Translations under genes and position numbers: made by a program
Shown: one piece after another, positions 29,331 to 41,789 of the stretch
Layout: each line of letters starts with the position of its first letter
Position numbering within the stretch: the first letter of the stretch is position 1
Assembly (NCBI RefSeq): GCF_000717715.1
Contig: NZ_JOAI01000029.1
Coordinates: 1 to 64,000 of the forward strand
Direction of reading: 5' to 3'
DNA length: 64,000 bases
Source of the DNA: Streptomyces sp. NRRL B-24484
GTDB taxonomy: Bacteria; Actinomycetota; Actinomycetes; Streptomycetales; Streptomycetaceae
Notes under the pieces: model-generated
Seen by the model: the letters and a program-made list of their open reading frames with translations, nothing else
Told to the model about the DNA's origin: nothing
Database searches by the model: none

Positions 29331-30820
29331 AGTGCCGGTGCCTCCTCCAGCAGGGGGTGTCCCCACTTCTCGTTGAGTGCGGCCTCGACGGCGCCGCCCA
29401 CGCGGTACAGGCGGTCGTCCGCCATCGCGGGGGCGATGATCTGCAGGCCGACCGGGAGATTGTCCTCCGGGGCCAGGCCGCAGGGCAGCGACATGGCCGC
29501 GTTGCCCGCCAGGTTCGACGGGATGGTGCACAGGTCCGCCAGGTACATCGCCATCGGGTCGTCGGCGCGCTCGCCGATCGGGAAGGCGGTGGTCGGGGTG
29601 GTCGGGGAGACCAGCACGTCGACCCCGGCGAAGGCCGCGTCGAAGTCCCGCGAGATCAGCGTGCGGACCTTCTGCGCCGAGCCGTAGTAGGCGTCGTAGT
29701 AGCCCGAGGAGAGGGCGTAGGTGCCGAGCATGATGCGGCGCTTGACCTCGGGGCCGAAGCCGGCCTCGCGGGTGAGGGCGGTGACCTCCTCGGCGCTGCG
29801 GGAGCCGTCGTCGCCGACCCGCAGGCCGTAGCGCATGGCGTCGAAGCGGGCCAGGTTGGACGAGGCCTCGCTCGGCGCGATCAGGTAGTACGCGGGCAGC
29901 GCCAGGGTGAACGACGGGCAGGACACCTCGACGACCTCGGCACCGAGCTCGCGCAGCAGCTCGACCGACTCGTCGAAGCGCTGCATCACGCCGGCCTGGT
30001 AGCCCTCGCCGGCGAACTCCTTGACGACGCCGATCCGCATGCCGCGGACGTCGCGCATCCGCGCCGCCTCGACCACGGCCGGGACGGGCGCGTCGATGGA
30101 GGTGGAGTCCAGCGGGTCGTGGCCGGCGATGGCCTCGTGCAGCAGCGCCGCGTCCAGCACGGTGCGGGCGCACGGGCCGCCCTGGTCCAGCGAGGAGGAG
30201 AAGGCGACGAGGCCGAAGCGGGACACCGAGCCGTAGGTCGGCTTCACGCCGACGGTGCCGGTGACGGCGCCCGGCTGGCGGATCGAACCGCCGGTGTCGG
30301 TGCCGATGGCCAGCGGCGCCTCGTAGGCGGCCAGCGCGGCCGCGGATCCGCCGCCGGAGCCGCCGGGGATCCGGGAGAGGTCCCACGGGTTGCCGGTCGG
30401 GCCGTAGGCCGAGTTCTCGGTGGAGGAGCCCATCGCGAACTCGTCCATGTTGGTCTTGCCGAGGATGACCACGCCCGCGTCCTTCAGACGGGCCGTCAGC
30501 GTGGCGTCGTACGGCGGGATCCAGCCTTCGAGGATCTTCGAGCCGCAGGTGGTGGGGACGCCCTTGGTGGTGAAGACGTCCTTGAGCGCGAGCGGGACGC
30601 CGGCCAGCGGGCCGAGCTCCTCGCCGCGGGCGCGCCGGTCGTCCACCGCACGGGCGGCCTTGAGCGCGCCCTCGGTGTCGACGTGCAGGAAGGCGTTGAC
30701 CTTCTTGTCGACGGCCTCGATCCGGTCCAGGTGGGCCTGGGCGACCTCGACGGCCGAGACCTCTCCGGCGGAGACGGCGGCAGCGGTCTGCGCGGCCGTG
30801 TACTTGATCAGCTCGGTCAT
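29327..30820 (-). CDS. gatA: Asp-tRNA(Asn)/Glu-tRNA(Gln) amidotransferase subunit A
   Basis: A 497-residue amidase that releases ammonia from glutamine for the GatB reaction. The Ser-cisSer-Lys triad is visible: Lys in LALKDVF near 78, Ser in the glycine-rich [13 protein letters not shown], and Ser in [11 protein letters not shown] near 177. ATG start three bases after gatC, so the two are cotranscribed. Confidence 0.96.
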   Translation of the reverse strand: MTELIKYTAAQTAAAVSAGEVSAVEVAQAHLDRIEAVDKKVNAFLHVDTEGALKAARAVDDRRARGEELGPLAGVPLALKDVFTTKGVPTTCGSKILEGWIPPYDATLTARLKDAGVVILGKTNMDEFAMGSSTENSAYGPTGNPWDLSRIPGGSGGGSAAALAAYEAPLAIGTDTGGSIRQPGAVTGTVGVKPTYGSVSRFGLVAFSSSLDQGGPCARTVLDAALLHEAIAGHDPLDSTSIDAPVPAVVEAARMRDVRGMRIGVVKEFAGEGYQAGVMQRFDESVELLRELGAEVVEVSCPSFTLALPAYYLIAPSEASSNLARFDAMRYGLRVGDDGSRSAEEVTALTREAGFGPEVKRRIMLGTYALSSGYYDAYYGSAQKVRTLISRDFDAAFAGVDVLVSPTTPTTAFPIGERADDPMAMYLADLCTIPSNLAGNAAMSLPCGLAPEDNLPVGLQIIAPAMADDRLYRVGGAVEAALNEKWGHPLLEEAPAL

Positions 30821-30823
30821 CGG

Positions 30824-31120
30824 TCAGTCCTCCCCGAGGATCTGGGGCACACGGAAACGCTGCTCCTCGCCGGCCGGGGCGCCGGACAGCGCCTGCTCCG
30901 GGGTGAGCGACGGCCGCACCTCGTCCGCGCGCATGACGTTCGTCAGCGGCAGCGGGTGGGAGGTCGGCGGGACGTCCTGTCCGGCGACCTCGGAAACGCG
31001 GGCGACCGCGCCGATGATCACGTCGAGCTGCTCGGCGAAGTGGTCCAGCTCTTCGGCCTGCAATTCGAGACGCGACAGCCGAGCGAGGTGGGCGACCTCC
31101 TCGCGCGTGATGCCAGGCAT
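30824..31120 (-). CDS. gatC: Asp-tRNA(Asn)/Glu-tRNA(Gln) amidotransferase subunit C
   Basis: A 98-residue linker subunit that stabilises GatA and wraps the GatA-GatB interface. N-terminal [17 protein letters not shown] and C-terminal [10 protein letters not shown] are diagnostic. It is the first gene of the gat operon. Confidence 0.95.
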   Translation of the reverse strand: MPGITREEVAHLARLSRLELQAEELDHFAEQLDVIIGAVARVSEVAGQDVPPTSHPLPLTNVMRADEVRPSLTPEQALSGAPAGEEQRFRVPQILGED

Positions 31121-31436
31121 GCAGCGATCCTCAGGTTCGGGTTCGGGTGAGACCGGGGGCTTGCCCGTCCTCTTGGTCTAAGGACACATCCTATGGCGCG
31201 CACCACCTCGCCCGGCGCCGCACGGTCCCGGCCGCACCACCGGGAGTGGCCCCCGACCGCCTGTCGGGAGTCGCGGGCGAGTCTCCCGCCCCGAGCCGAA
31301 GGGCCCGCCGGCGCCGAGAGCGACGAGAGAGGGAGCGACGTAGGAGCGACGGAACGTGGGGGCACCTCCCGGCCGTCAGGCCGGGGGAGAGCGTCGGCGC
31401 CGGGTCAGGAGGGCCCGGAGGCGAGCGGGCGAGTAC
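31121..31436. repeat. gat upstream region holding palindromic element (copy 2)
   Basis: This 316-base gap upstream of gatC contains, at 31357-31390, GGGGGCACCTCCCGGCC-gtca-GGCCGGGGGAG. It is the reverse complement, with small changes, of the element at 2186-2218. The rest should contain the gat promoter; I did not find a convincing -35/-10 pair. No coding ORF seen. Confidence 0.6.
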
Positions 31437-32291
31437 TCAGAGCGACATGGTGGAGGGGTCGGTGGGGCTCTCGCTGTCGCCGTTCAGCCGGTCGAGGTCG
31501 ATGGTGTCGGAGGGGGCGGGCGTCTCGGTCGGCACCGGCGTGCCGAACTCCTTGAGCTCGACCCGGCCGGTCTCCTCGCCTCCGGTGCGCTCCATCCGCA
31601 GCGGGTACGGGCGCCCGCGGGTGGCCACCGTGAGGGTGCTGGTCGCGCCGGCGGCGGTGCCGCTCACGGGGACGGCGGGGGTGCCGTCGACGGTGACGGG
31701 TTTGCCGACGGCGAGGCCGCCGGGGGTCTGCTCGACCAGGGCGCTGCCGAGCGCGTCGAGGTCGCAGACGGTGCCGATCTCGGAGAAGTCGGTGTTGTCG
31801 GTGGTGGTCTTCAGGTACTTGTCGCCGACTAGGTCCTCGGTGGCGGCGCCGCCGTGGGTGCGCCAGAACACCTCGTCGGGCTTGACCCACAGCTGGGTGC
31901 CGAGCTTGACCAGCCGGAAGGTGCCCTGCCCGCTGAGACCCATGGTGCCGGCGCAGTTGCCCGCGGTGTCGGCGGACAGGTCGAAGGTGACGGTCTGCCC
32001 CTGGCTGCTGCCGCGGCCGGTGATCCGGACCGAGCCGGCCTCCTTGAGCGCGGCCACCGACCGCTGCACGATCTCCGTGCCGGGCAGTGCCGCGACGCCG
32101 TTCTCCGGCTGGGCCGAGGCGGGCGAGGCCGCCGCCGAGGACCGCGCCGCGCCGCTTCCCGAGCTGCCCGAGCTGCCCGGGGCCGCGCCCGGCGCCCCGC
32201 CCGTGCCGGTGCCGGCGCAACCGGCGGCGCAGGTCAGCAGGACGAGGCCGGCCAGGACGGCGGGCGTCCGCGCCGTCCGCTGCTCGCTCAC
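31437..32291 (-). CDS. Putative lipoprotein (LppX/LprG-like fold)
   Basis: A 284-residue secreted lipoprotein. A signal peptide ends in the lipobox AAGC (Cys25), followed by a Gly/Ser/Ala-rich spacer to about residue 65. The domain from 75 to 260 alternates short strands (VRITGRG, TFRLVKLGTQLWVKPDEVFW, STLTVATRGRPYPLRME) like actinobacterial lipoproteins of the LppX/LprAFG superfamily, which carry lipids or serve as envelope sensors. GTG start. It lies between the gat operon and the RmdB-like gene on the same strand. No enzymatic motif seen. Confidence 0.8.
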   Translation of the reverse strand: MSEQRTARTPAVLAGLVLLTCAAGCAGTGTGGAPGAAPGSSGSSGSGAARSSAAASPASAQPENGVAALPGTEIVQRSVAALKEAGSVRITGRGSSQGQTVTFDLSADTAGNCAGTMGLSGQGTFRLVKLGTQLWVKPDEVFWRTHGGAATEDLVGDKYLKTTTDNTDFSEIGTVCDLDALGSALVEQTPGGLAVGKPVTVDGTPAVPVSGTAAGATSTLTVATRGRPYPLRMERTGGEETGRVELKEFGTPVPTETPAPSDTIDLDRLNGDSESPTDPSTMSL

Positions 32292-32502
32292 GGCTGTCTC
32301 CTTCGGCGGTCCGGTGTGTGCTCAGAGGGTCACACTCAACCGGAACCACTGCATCCGCAACAAGGGCAGCGTGCGAAGGGGACCGCACCCGGTGCCGTCC
32401 CGGTGCGGATCCGCCGGCCGTCCCGGGCCGGGCACCCGTCTGCCCGTGGACGTCGGCCGCACACCCCCGGACCTCCCGGGCGCGGCGGACGCCCGGCGGC
32501 CG

Positions 32503-34224
32503 CTACTGCTGGGTCGTCGGGGCGGGCAGCGGGGTGCTGGGCGCGGGCAGCTCCGCCTGTGCCTGGACGGTCGGCAGCGAGCGCGGCTGCGGCACGGGCG
32601 GGGTCAACGGCTGCTGCGGGGCGAGCCGCTCGACCCGGGCCGTCCCGGTCTGCCGGACCATCAGCCACGCGGTCGCCTGGTCGGCGGGCAGCGCGGCGGA
32701 GACCAGCCAGCCCTGGACGGCGTCCACGCCCATGCCGTGCAGCCGCTCCCAGGTCTCGTCGTCCTCGACGCCCTCGGCGACCACGGTCAGCCCGAGCGAG
32801 TGGGCGAGCTCGACCGAGCAGCGCACCACCGCCGCGTCGTGGTCGTCGGCGACCATCCGGGAGACGAAGGAACGGTCGATCTTCAGCTCGCCGACCGGCA
32901 GGCTGCGCAGCCGGGCCATCGAGGAGTGCCCGGTGCCGAAGTCGTCCAGGGACATGCCGACGCCGTAGCGGCGCAGTTCGGCCAGGGTGTCCGCGGCCCG
33001 CCGGGAGTCGTCGAGCAGCAGCCGCTCGGTGATCTCCAGCTGGAGGGCGTGCGCGGGCACCCGGTGCCGGGTGAGGTGGCCGGCGACCCGGGTGGCGAAG
33101 CCCGGGTTGAGGACGTCCCGGGGCGAGACGTTGACCGCGACCGGCACCTGCAGGCCCTGGTCGCGCCAGGCGGCGAGCTGGCCGACCGCCGCCTCCAGCA
33201 CGTAGTCGGTGAGCCGCGGCATCAGGCCGCTGGACTCGGCGAGGCCGATGAACTCGTCCGGGGGGACGCGGCCCTGACCGGGCCGCTCCCAGCGCAGCAG
33301 CGCCTCCAGGCCGACCACCCGGCCGTCGAAGGCGACCTTCGGCTGGTAGTGCAGCTGGACCTCGCCGGTCTCCAGGGCGCGCCGCAGGTCGCCGAGCAGT
33401 CCGATCCGGTACGGGGTGTCGGTGTCCTGCGCCTCGTGGTAGACCTCGACGCCGCTGCGGCCCCGCTGGGCGTGGCCCATGGCGACGTCGGCGCGGCGCA
33501 GCAGCGATTCGGCGTCCCGGGCGTGGGCCGGGTAGACGCAGACCCCGGCGCTGGCCTCCAGCACGAGCAGCAGGCCGTCCAGCCGGATCGGGGCGGCCAG
33601 TTCGGCGATCAGCGCCTTGGCGATCCGCTCCAGGGTCTCCGGGCGGCCGACGCCGGGCAGCAGGACGGCGAACTCGTCACCGCCCATCCGGGCGACCACC
33701 GGCCGTCCGCCGCGGTGCAGCGGGGAGGGCAGGGCGGCGGCCACCTCGTCGGGGCAGGTGCGGGCGGGGGCGACGGACGGCCGGGAATGGCCGGTCCGCA
33801 GCGCCCGGTGCAGCCGGCGGGCGATGTGCACCAGCAGCCGGTCGCCGGCGGTGTGGCCGAGGGCGTCGTTGAGCGACCGGAACCTGTCCAGGTCGAGCAG
33901 CACGATGCCGACGCTGTAGTCCTCGTCCTCGTCGTGCCGGGCGATGGCGTCCTGGGCGGCGAGGAGCAGGGCCTGACGGTTCGGCAGGTCGGTGAGCGGG
34001 TCGGTGAGCTGGTCCCGGGCCCGGTCGCGGGCGATCCGCCAGGCGGCGACCAGCACCGCCAGCGGGACGGCGAACAGCGGCAGCAGCTCCGGTTCGTACC
34101 GGTAGACCAGCACGGCCAGCGGGATGAGCGGTGCGGCCCCGGCCAACAGCACGCCGAGCAGCAGGACCGCCCCTGCCACCCCCTGCGGCGGGCGTGTGGG
34201 CGCGCCGCCGGTCGTACGATCCAT
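32503..34224 (-). CDS. rmdB: Membrane GGDEF-EAL protein, RmdB-like c-di-GMP phosphodiesterase
   Basis: A 573-residue protein: two membrane helices (15-40, 45-62), GGDEF domain with intact motif at 181-185, and an EAL domain with all key elements (EAL 307-309, NVS at 365-367, DDFGTGHSS from 427, KIDRSFV, AEGVE). Both halves therefore look catalytically competent. S. coelicolor RmdB (SCO5495), a studied phosphodiesterase affecting aerial mycelium, lies next to ligA as here, which supports the symbol. The Pro/Gln-rich C-terminal tail is variable. It has no obvious partner gene. Confidence 0.87.
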   Translation of the reverse strand: MDRTTGGAPTRPPQGVAGAVLLLGVLLAGAAPLIPLAVLVYRYEPELLPLFAVPLAVLVAAWRIARDRARDQLTDPLTDLPNRQALLLAAQDAIARHDEDEDYSVGIVLLDLDRFRSLNDALGHTAGDRLLVHIARRLHRALRTGHSRPSVAPARTCPDEVAAALPSPLHRGGRPVVARMGGDEFAVLLPGVGRPETLERIAKALIAELAAPIRLDGLLLVLEASAGVCVYPAHARDAESLLRRADVAMGHAQRGRSGVEVYHEAQDTDTPYRIGLLGDLRRALETGEVQLHYQPKVAFDGRVVGLEALLRWERPGQGRVPPDEFIGLAESSGLMPRLTDYVLEAAVGQLAAWRDQGLQVPVAVNVSPRDVLNPGFATRVAGHLTRHRVPAHALQLEITERLLLDDSRRAADTLAELRRYGVGMSLDDFGTGHSSMARLRSLPVGELKIDRSFVSRMVADDHDAAVVRCSVELAHSLGLTVVAEGVEDDETWERLHGMGVDAVQGWLVSAALPADQATAWLMVRQTGTARVERLAPQQPLTPPVPQPRSLPTVQAQAELPAPSTPLPAPTTQQ

Positions 34225-34519
34225 ATGCCCTGTCCTCCGTCGGGCCCGCCCCGCCAGGCCGCCTTACGGTGAGGCACCGTGCGGTGCCGGTGGACGTCAG
34301 GTACAGGGGTGCCCCACGAGCGGCGACCGGAGTCGCCGCCATTCACCCCTGCTGACACTCTGTTGCGCCAAGGGTAAGCCGGAGTCCGCCGACAGGGCGG
34401 ACTTTCGGACAACCGAGGGCGCGCCACCGGCAGACCGATGCCGGACAGTGACACAATGCCCGGTTTCCGGCCCGCACACCCCGTGACGTGGTGTCAGGAC
34501 GATAACAGGATCGGGGCGG

Positions 34520-36838
<2,319 letters not shown>

Positions 36839-37849
36839 TCACTCCGGGTTGTCCGCCAGGCTCTGCGCGGCCCTGGCGCTGTACGTCAGCGCCCGGCGGG
36901 CGTACGCGGGGGACGCCCCCGCGAGCCCGCAGGTCGGTGTCACCACCACGCGGCGGGCCAGCAGCTCGGGGCCGAACCCGAGCCGCTTCCACAGCGTCCT
37001 GACACCCTGGACACTACCGGCCGGGTCGGACACAGCCGTGTCGGTGGAGGGCACGACACCGGCGAGGATCACCGTGCCCGCCTCGACGGCCTCGCCGAGG
37101 GCTTCGTCCTCACGCTCCGTCAGCAGCGAGAAGTCCAGCGAGACTCCGGCCACCCCGGCCCGGCGCAGCAGTGGGACCGGCACGCCGGGGGCGCAGCTGT
37201 GCACCACCACGGGGACGTCCAGGGCGCGGACGACCGAGCGCAGCGCCTCCTCGGCGACCTGCCGGTCGACGGCGCGCAGCCGCTGGAAGCCGCTGGCGGT
37301 CTTCACGGCGCCGGCCAGCACGGCGGGCAGCGAGGGCTCGTCGAGCTGCAGGACGAGCTGCGCGCCGGGCACCCGGCGGCGGACGTCGGCGAGGTGGCGG
37401 CGCAGGCCCTCGGTGAGCGACTCGGTGACGTCCCGGCAGGCGCCGGGGTCGGCGAGGGCCTTCTCGCCGTGCTTGAGCTCCACCGAGGCGGCGAGCGTCC
37501 ACGGGCCGACGGCCTGCAGTTTGAGCGGGCCCTCGTGGCCCTGGGTGAACTCCTCCAGGGCGTCGAGGTCCTCGCCGAGCCAGGAGTGGGCCCGCCGGGT
37601 GTCGCGGCCGGGCCGGTCGGCGAACCGCCAGCCGCTCGGCTCCACCTGCGCGAAGAGCTCGACCAGCAGGCCGGCCCCGCGGCCGATCATGTCGGCGCCC
37701 GGGCCTCGGGCCGGCAGCTCCGGCAGGTGGGGCAGCTGCTCCAGCGCGCCGACCGCCGTCCGGGCCGCCTCACGGGCGTCGGTGCCGGGCATCGACCCGA
37801 CACCCGTGGCGGCGCCGAACAACTCGGGGAAGGGGAATTCAGTGCTCAC
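36839..37849 (-). CDS. MetE/UROD-like protein (methionine synthase II family)
   Basis: A 336-residue protein with only the C-terminal, catalytic type of cobalamin-independent methionine synthase fold. Candidate zinc ligands are the His and Cys in VVVHSCAPG and the Cys in VTPTCGLAG near the C-terminus; the start (GAATGVGSMPG) is typical of this short actinobacterial form. It lacks the N-terminal folate-binding half of full MetE, so methyl transfer from 5-methyltetrahydrofolate is not assured. The GTG start sits one base after GGGAGGT, an unusually tight spacing. It is between an SDR gene and ligA. Confidence 0.82.
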   Translation of the reverse strand: MSTEFPFPELFGAATGVGSMPGTDAREAARTAVGALEQLPHLPELPARGPGADMIGRGAGLLVELFAQVEPSGWRFADRPGRDTRRAHSWLGEDLDALEEFTQGHEGPLKLQAVGPWTLAASVELKHGEKALADPGACRDVTESLTEGLRRHLADVRRRVPGAQLVLQLDEPSLPAVLAGAVKTASGFQRLRAVDRQVAEEALRSVVRALDVPVVVHSCAPGVPVPLLRRAGVAGVSLDFSLLTEREDEALGEAVEAGTVILAGVVPSTDTAVSDPAGSVQGVRTLWKRLGFGPELLARRVVVTPTCGLAGASPAYARRALTYSARAAQSLADNPE

Positions 37850-37886
37850 ACCTCCCGAGCCTAGCCAGCCCGGGAGGTCCCGGGCG

Positions 37887-38576
37887 CTACCGGCCCGGGC
37901 GGACGGTGATCTCGGTCAGTTCGGCGTCGCGCGGGAGGTCGATCGCGGTGAGGATCGCGGTGGCGACGGACTCGGGGGCGATCCACTGGGCCGGGTCGTA
38001 CGCGCGGCCCTCCTGGCGGTGCACCTTCTCCTGCATCGGGGTGGCGGTGCGGCCCGGGTACACGGTGGTGACCCGGACGCCGTTGCCGTGCTCCTCGGCG
38101 CGCAGCGCGTCGGCGAGCGCCCGGACGGCGAACTTGCTGGCCGCGTAGGCGCTCCAGTCGGCGTCGGCGCGCAGGCCGGCCCCGGAGTTGACGAAGACCA
38201 CGTGGCCGCGGGCCTGCCGCAGCGAGGGCAGCAACAGCCGGGTGATCTCGGCGGGGGCGACGGCGTTGACGTTCAGCTGCTCCTGCCAGGCCTTCACCGG
38301 CAGGTCGCCGACCCGGCCGAGCTCGACGACCCCGGCGATGTGCAGCAGCGAGTCGATTTCGACCGGCAGGCTCTGGTGGCCGAAGGCCCAGGACAGCTTC
38401 GCCGGGTCGCCGAGGTCGCCGACCAGGGTGGCGGCGCCGTCGAAGCGCTCGCGCAGTTCGGCGGCGCGCCGGGCGTCCCGGGCCAGCAGCAGGACGTCCT
38501 CGCCGCGGGCGAGCAGTCTCTCGGCGACGACCGCGCCGATGCCGGAGCCGGCGCCGGTGATCAGGTGGGTTCCCAT
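37887..38576 (-). CDS. Short-chain dehydrogenase/reductase
   Basis: A 229-residue SDR oxidoreductase. The cofactor motif GAGSGIG is at 8-14; the catalytic Ser, Tyr and Lys lie in VNSGAG...SAYAASK. The N-terminal sequence and length suit a classical, NADP-preferring SDR. ATG start 15 bases after the LOG gene. The substrate cannot be told from sequence. Confidence 0.9.
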   Translation of the reverse strand: MGTHLITGAGSGIGAVVAERLLARGEDVLLLARDARRAAELRERFDGAATLVGDLGDPAKLSWAFGHQSLPVEIDSLLHIAGVVELGRVGDLPVKAWQEQLNVNAVAPAEITRLLLPSLRQARGHVVFVNSGAGLRADADWSAYAASKFAVRALADALRAEEHGNGVRVTTVYPGRTATPMQEKVHRQEGRAYDPAQWIAPESVATAILTAIDLPRDAELTEITVRPGR

Positions 38577-38591
38577 GGGGTGGTCCTGTCG

Positions 38592-39119
38592 TCAGAGGCG
38601 GTCGAGGGCCGCGAAGGCCTCGGCCGGGGTGGTGGCGAACACGACGAGCTCGGCCAGCGGACGCGGCAGGAAGCCCTCGGTGTCCATCCGCTCCAGCTGG
38701 GTGCGCAGGCCCGCGTAGAAGCCCTCGGTGTCCAGGAACACCACCGGCTTGTCGTGCAGGGCGTGCTTCTTGAGCTCCAGCACCTCGGTGACCTCGTCCA
38801 GGGTGCCGAGCCCGCCGACCAGCACGACCACGGCGTCGGCGCGCTCCAGCAGCCGGGCCTTGCGGGCGGCCAGGTCGGCCGTGGTGACGAGCTCGTCGGC
38901 GCCCTCGTAGGCCTTGTGCGCGAGCAGCTCGACGGAGATGCCGACGAGCCGGCCGCCGGCCTCCTTCACGCCGTCGGCGAGCAGGCCCATCAGGCCGGCG
39001 TGCGACCCGCCCCAGACCAGCGTGTGGCCGCGCTCGCCGAGCAGCCGGGCGAACTCGGCGGCGGGTGCGGTGTACCGCTCGTCGAGCGAGTACGCGGAGC
39101 AGAAGACGGTGATGTTCAC
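38592..39119 (-). CDS. LOG family protein (TIGR00730, cytokinin riboside phosphoribohydrolase type)
   Basis: A 175-residue protein of the LOG/lysine-decarboxylase-like family, which hydrolyses N-glycosidic bonds of nucleoside monophosphates. The motif normally written PGGxGTxxE reads VGGLGTLDE, keeping the catalytic Glu but replacing the Pro; an upstream Arg is in AARKARLLE. The N-terminus ITVFCSAYSLDERYTAPA is typical. It is followed closely by the SDR gene. Confidence 0.88.
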   Translation of the reverse strand: MNITVFCSAYSLDERYTAPAAEFARLLGERGHTLVWGGSHAGLMGLLADGVKEAGGRLVGISVELLAHKAYEGADELVTTADLAARKARLLERADAVVVLVGGLGTLDEVTEVLELKKHALHDKPVVFLDTEGFYAGLRTQLERMDTEGFLPRPLAELVVFATTPAEAFAALDRL

Positions 39120-39215
39120 GGGACCCCAGATCCTCCACGGGCGGCATCCCGCCCGGCGGGCAATGTCGGTGTGCGGTCGCGCAGCGCTCGGTCCGTGCCC
39201 GGGCTGCGGCGGTGC

Positions 39216-40343
39216 TCAGACGGCGACGGTGCGGCGTTCGGTGGTCGCGATGGTCGCCGAGCCCACCACGCGGGTGCCGTCGTACAGCACCACGGCCTGG
39301 CCGGGGGCGATGCCGCGGGCCGCGGTGTCCAACCGGACGCGCAGCACCTCGCCGTCCAGCTCGGCGGTGACGGGCACCTCCTCGCCGTGGGCCCGCAGCT
39401 GCGCGGTGTACCGGCCCTCCCCCGCGGCGGGCTCGCCGCACCAGCGCGGCTTGACCGCGGTCAGCCCCAGCACGTCCAGCCCCTCGGCCGGGCCGACCGT
39501 GACGGTGTTGGTCACCGGCGAGATGTCCAGGACGTAGCGGGGCTTGCCGTCCGCGGCCGGGCGGCCGATCCGCAGACCCTTGCGCTGGCCGATGGTGAAG
39601 CCGTACGCGCCCTCGTGCTCGCCCAGCTTGGTGCCGTCGGCGTCCACGATGTCGCCGGTGGCGGTGCCGAGGTGCTTGGCCAGGAAGCCCTGGGTGTCGC
39701 CGTCGGCGATGAAGCAGATGTCGTGGCTGTCGGGCTTCTTCGCCACGGCCAGGCCGCGGCGCTCGGCCTCCAGCCGGATCTCGTCCTTGGTGGTGTCGCC
39801 GAGCGGGAACAGCGAGTGCGCCAGCTGGTCGGCGTCCAGCACACCGAGGACGTACGACTGGTCCTTGGCGCCGTCCACCGCGCGGTGCAGCTCGCGGCCG
39901 CCGCCGGGGCGGTCGACGATCCGGGCGTAGTGGCCGGTGCACACCGCGTCGAAGCCGAGGGCGATCGCCTTGTCGAGCAGCGCCGCGAACTTGATCTTCT
40001 CGTTGCAGCGCAGGCAGGGGTTGGGGGTGCGGCCCGCGGCGTACTCGGCGACGAAGTCGTCGATGACGTCCTCGCGGAAGCGCTCGGCGAGGTCCCAGAC
40101 GTAGAACGGGATGCCGATCACGTCGGCGGCGCGGCGGGCGTCGCGGGAGTCCTCGATGGTGCAGCAGCCGCGGGCACCCGTCCGGAACGACTGCGGGTTC
40201 GACGACAGCGCCAGGTGCACGCCCGTCACGTCGTGGCCGGCCTCGGCCGCACGGGCCGCGGCGACGGCGGAGTCCACACCGCCGGACATCGCGGCGAGCA
40301 CACGGAGGCGGGGAGCGGTCGGGGCACCGGCGAAGTCACTCAT
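39216..40343 (-). CDS. mnmA: tRNA 2-thiouridylase
   Basis: A 375-residue enzyme that inserts sulfur at U34 of tRNAs for Lys, Glu and Gln. PP-loop SGGVDS is at 20-25; catalytic Cys110 is in NPCLRCN and the second active Cys210 in [11 protein letters not shown]. The frame is open upstream, but the ATG at 40343 gives the family N-terminus ([14 protein letters not shown]). It stands downstream of the cysteine desulfurase that supplies its sulfur, on the same strand with a 130-base gap. Confidence 0.95.
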   Translation of the reverse strand: MSDFAGAPTAPRLRVLAAMSGGVDSAVAAARAAEAGHDVTGVHLALSSNPQSFRTGARGCCTIEDSRDARRAADVIGIPFYVWDLAERFREDVIDDFVAEYAAGRTPNPCLRCNEKIKFAALLDKAIALGFDAVCTGHYARIVDRPGGGRELHRAVDGAKDQSYVLGVLDADQLAHSLFPLGDTTKDEIRLEAERRGLAVAKKPDSHDICFIADGDTQGFLAKHLGTATGDIVDADGTKLGEHEGAYGFTIGQRKGLRIGRPAADGKPRYVLDISPVTNTVTVGPAEGLDVLGLTAVKPRWCGEPAAGEGRYTAQLRAHGEEVPVTAELDGEVLRVRLDTAARGIAPGQAVVLYDGTRVVGSATIATTERRTVAV

Positions 40344-40473
40344 GATGCCCCCAAGCCTACGTGCTCGGGCCGACCGGATTCCGATGGAGCACGTAGGCGG
40401 CGCGTGGGGGCACCTGATTTCGCCTTGCCCGCGCCTGCACAGGTCCCCGCCCCCCCGGCGCGGCCTGTTCCTC

Positions 40474-41655
40474 CTACCGGCGGGCGGTGGCGAGGCCTGC
40501 GTTGCGGGCGCGTTCGACGGCCGGGGTGATGGCGGCGGTGAGGGCGTCGACGTCCCTGCGGGTGGAGGTGTGGCCGAGGGAGAAGCGGAGACTGGCGCGG
40601 GCGAGCAGCGGGTCCGCCCCCATGGCGAGCAGCACGTGGCTGGGCTGCGGCACGCCGGCCGAGCAGGCGGAGCCGGTCGAGCACTCGACGCCCTGGGCGT
40701 CGAGCAGCATGAGCAGGGCGTCGCCCTCGCAGCCGGGGAAGGAGAAGTGGGCGTTGGCGGGGAGCCGTCCGGCCGGGTCGGGGTCGCCGTTGAGGAGGGC
40801 GTCCGGGACGGCGGCGGTGACGGCGGCGACCAGTCCGTCGCGGAGTGCGCCGACCGTGGTCGCGAAGTCGCTGCGCCGTTCGACGGCGAGCGCGGCGGCG
40901 GCGGCGAATCCGGCCGCGGCGGGCACGTCGAGGGTGCCCGAGCGGACGTCGCGCTCCTGGCCGCCGCCGTGCAGCAGCGGGACGGGGGCGGCGTTGCGGG
41001 CGAGCAGCAGGGCGCCGATGCCGTACGGGCCGCCGATCTTGTGGCCGGTGACGGTGAGCGCGGTGAGTCCGGAGTCGGCGAAGGAGACCGGGACCTGGCC
41101 CAGCGCCTGGACCGCGTCCGCATGCATCGGGATGTCGAACTCACGGGCGACGGCGGCGAGTTCGACGACGGGCTGGAGGGTGCCGACCTCGTTGTTGGCC
41201 CACATGACGGTGATCAGGGCGACGTCGGCCGGGTTGCGGAGGACGGCCTCGCGCAGGGCGTCGGGGTGGACCCGCCCGTAGGCGTCGACCGGCAGGTAGT
41301 CGACCTGGGCGCCCTCGTGCTCGGAGAGCCAGTGGACGGCGTCGAGGACGGCGTGGTGCTCGACGGGGCTGCACAGGATGCGGCGGCGGGCCGGGTCGGC
41401 GTCGCGGCGGGCCCAGTAGAGGCCCTTGACGGCGAGATTGTCCGACTCGGTGCCGCCGGCGGTGAGGACGATCTCGCTGGGGCGGGCGCCGAGCGACTCG
41501 GCGAGCGACTCCCGGGACTCCTCGACCACCCGGCGGGCGCGGCGTCCGGCCGCGTGCAGCGAGGAGGCGTTGCCGACGACGCCGAGGTGGGCGGTCATGG
41601 CGGCGACCGCCTCGGGCAGCATCGGTGTGGTGGCCGCGTGGTCGAGGTATGGCAT
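40474..41655 (-). CDS. Cysteine desulfurase (IscS/NifS family)
   Basis: A 393-residue PLP enzyme that removes sulfur from cysteine as an enzyme persulfide. The PLP lysine is K206 in [10 protein letters not shown], and the persulfide cysteine is C331 in [12 protein letters not shown] at 41655 after GGGAG; an in-frame upstream start adds nine residues. Its position before mnmA suggests that it feeds tRNA thiolation, although Fe-S assembly is also possible. Confidence 0.93.
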   Translation of the reverse strand: MPYLDHAATTPMLPEAVAAMTAHLGVVGNASSLHAAGRRARRVVEESRESLAESLGARPSEIVLTAGGTESDNLAVKGLYWARRDADPARRRILCSPVEHHAVLDAVHWLSEHEGAQVDYLPVDAYGRVHPDALREAVLRNPADVALITVMWANNEVGTLQPVVELAAVAREFDIPMHADAVQALGQVPVSFADSGLTALTVTGHKIGGPYGIGALLLARNAAPVPLLHGGGQERDVRSGTLDVPAAAGFAAAAALAVERRSDFATTVGALRDGLVAAVTAAVPDALLNGDPDPAGRLPANAHFSFPGCEGDALLMLLDAQGVECSTGSACSAGVPQPSHVLLAMGADPLLARASLRFSLGHTSTRRDVDALTAAITPAVERARNAGLATARR

Positions 41656-41726
41656 GGCGGCTCCCAGTGTAGGGGCCGTCACCGGGTGCGCCGGGCGGGA
41701 GGTACGCCGGGGTCACGATTTGGCCA

Positions 41727-41755
41727 TTGCAGCCTGTGCAACGCGCCGTTAGCCT
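41727..41755 (+). promoter_or_regulatory. IclR gene promoter with overlapping palindrome
   Basis: TTGCAG (41727-41732), a 17-base spacer and TAGCCT (41750-41755) form a plausible promoter with a start near 41762. The palindrome TTGCA-gcctg-TGCAA (41727-41741) overlaps the -35, as expected for autorepression by the IclR protein that follows. Inferred from pattern. Confidence 0.5.
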
Positions 41756-41789
41756 CCTGCCTCACTGCCGTGCGTTGAGGGGTGGACGG

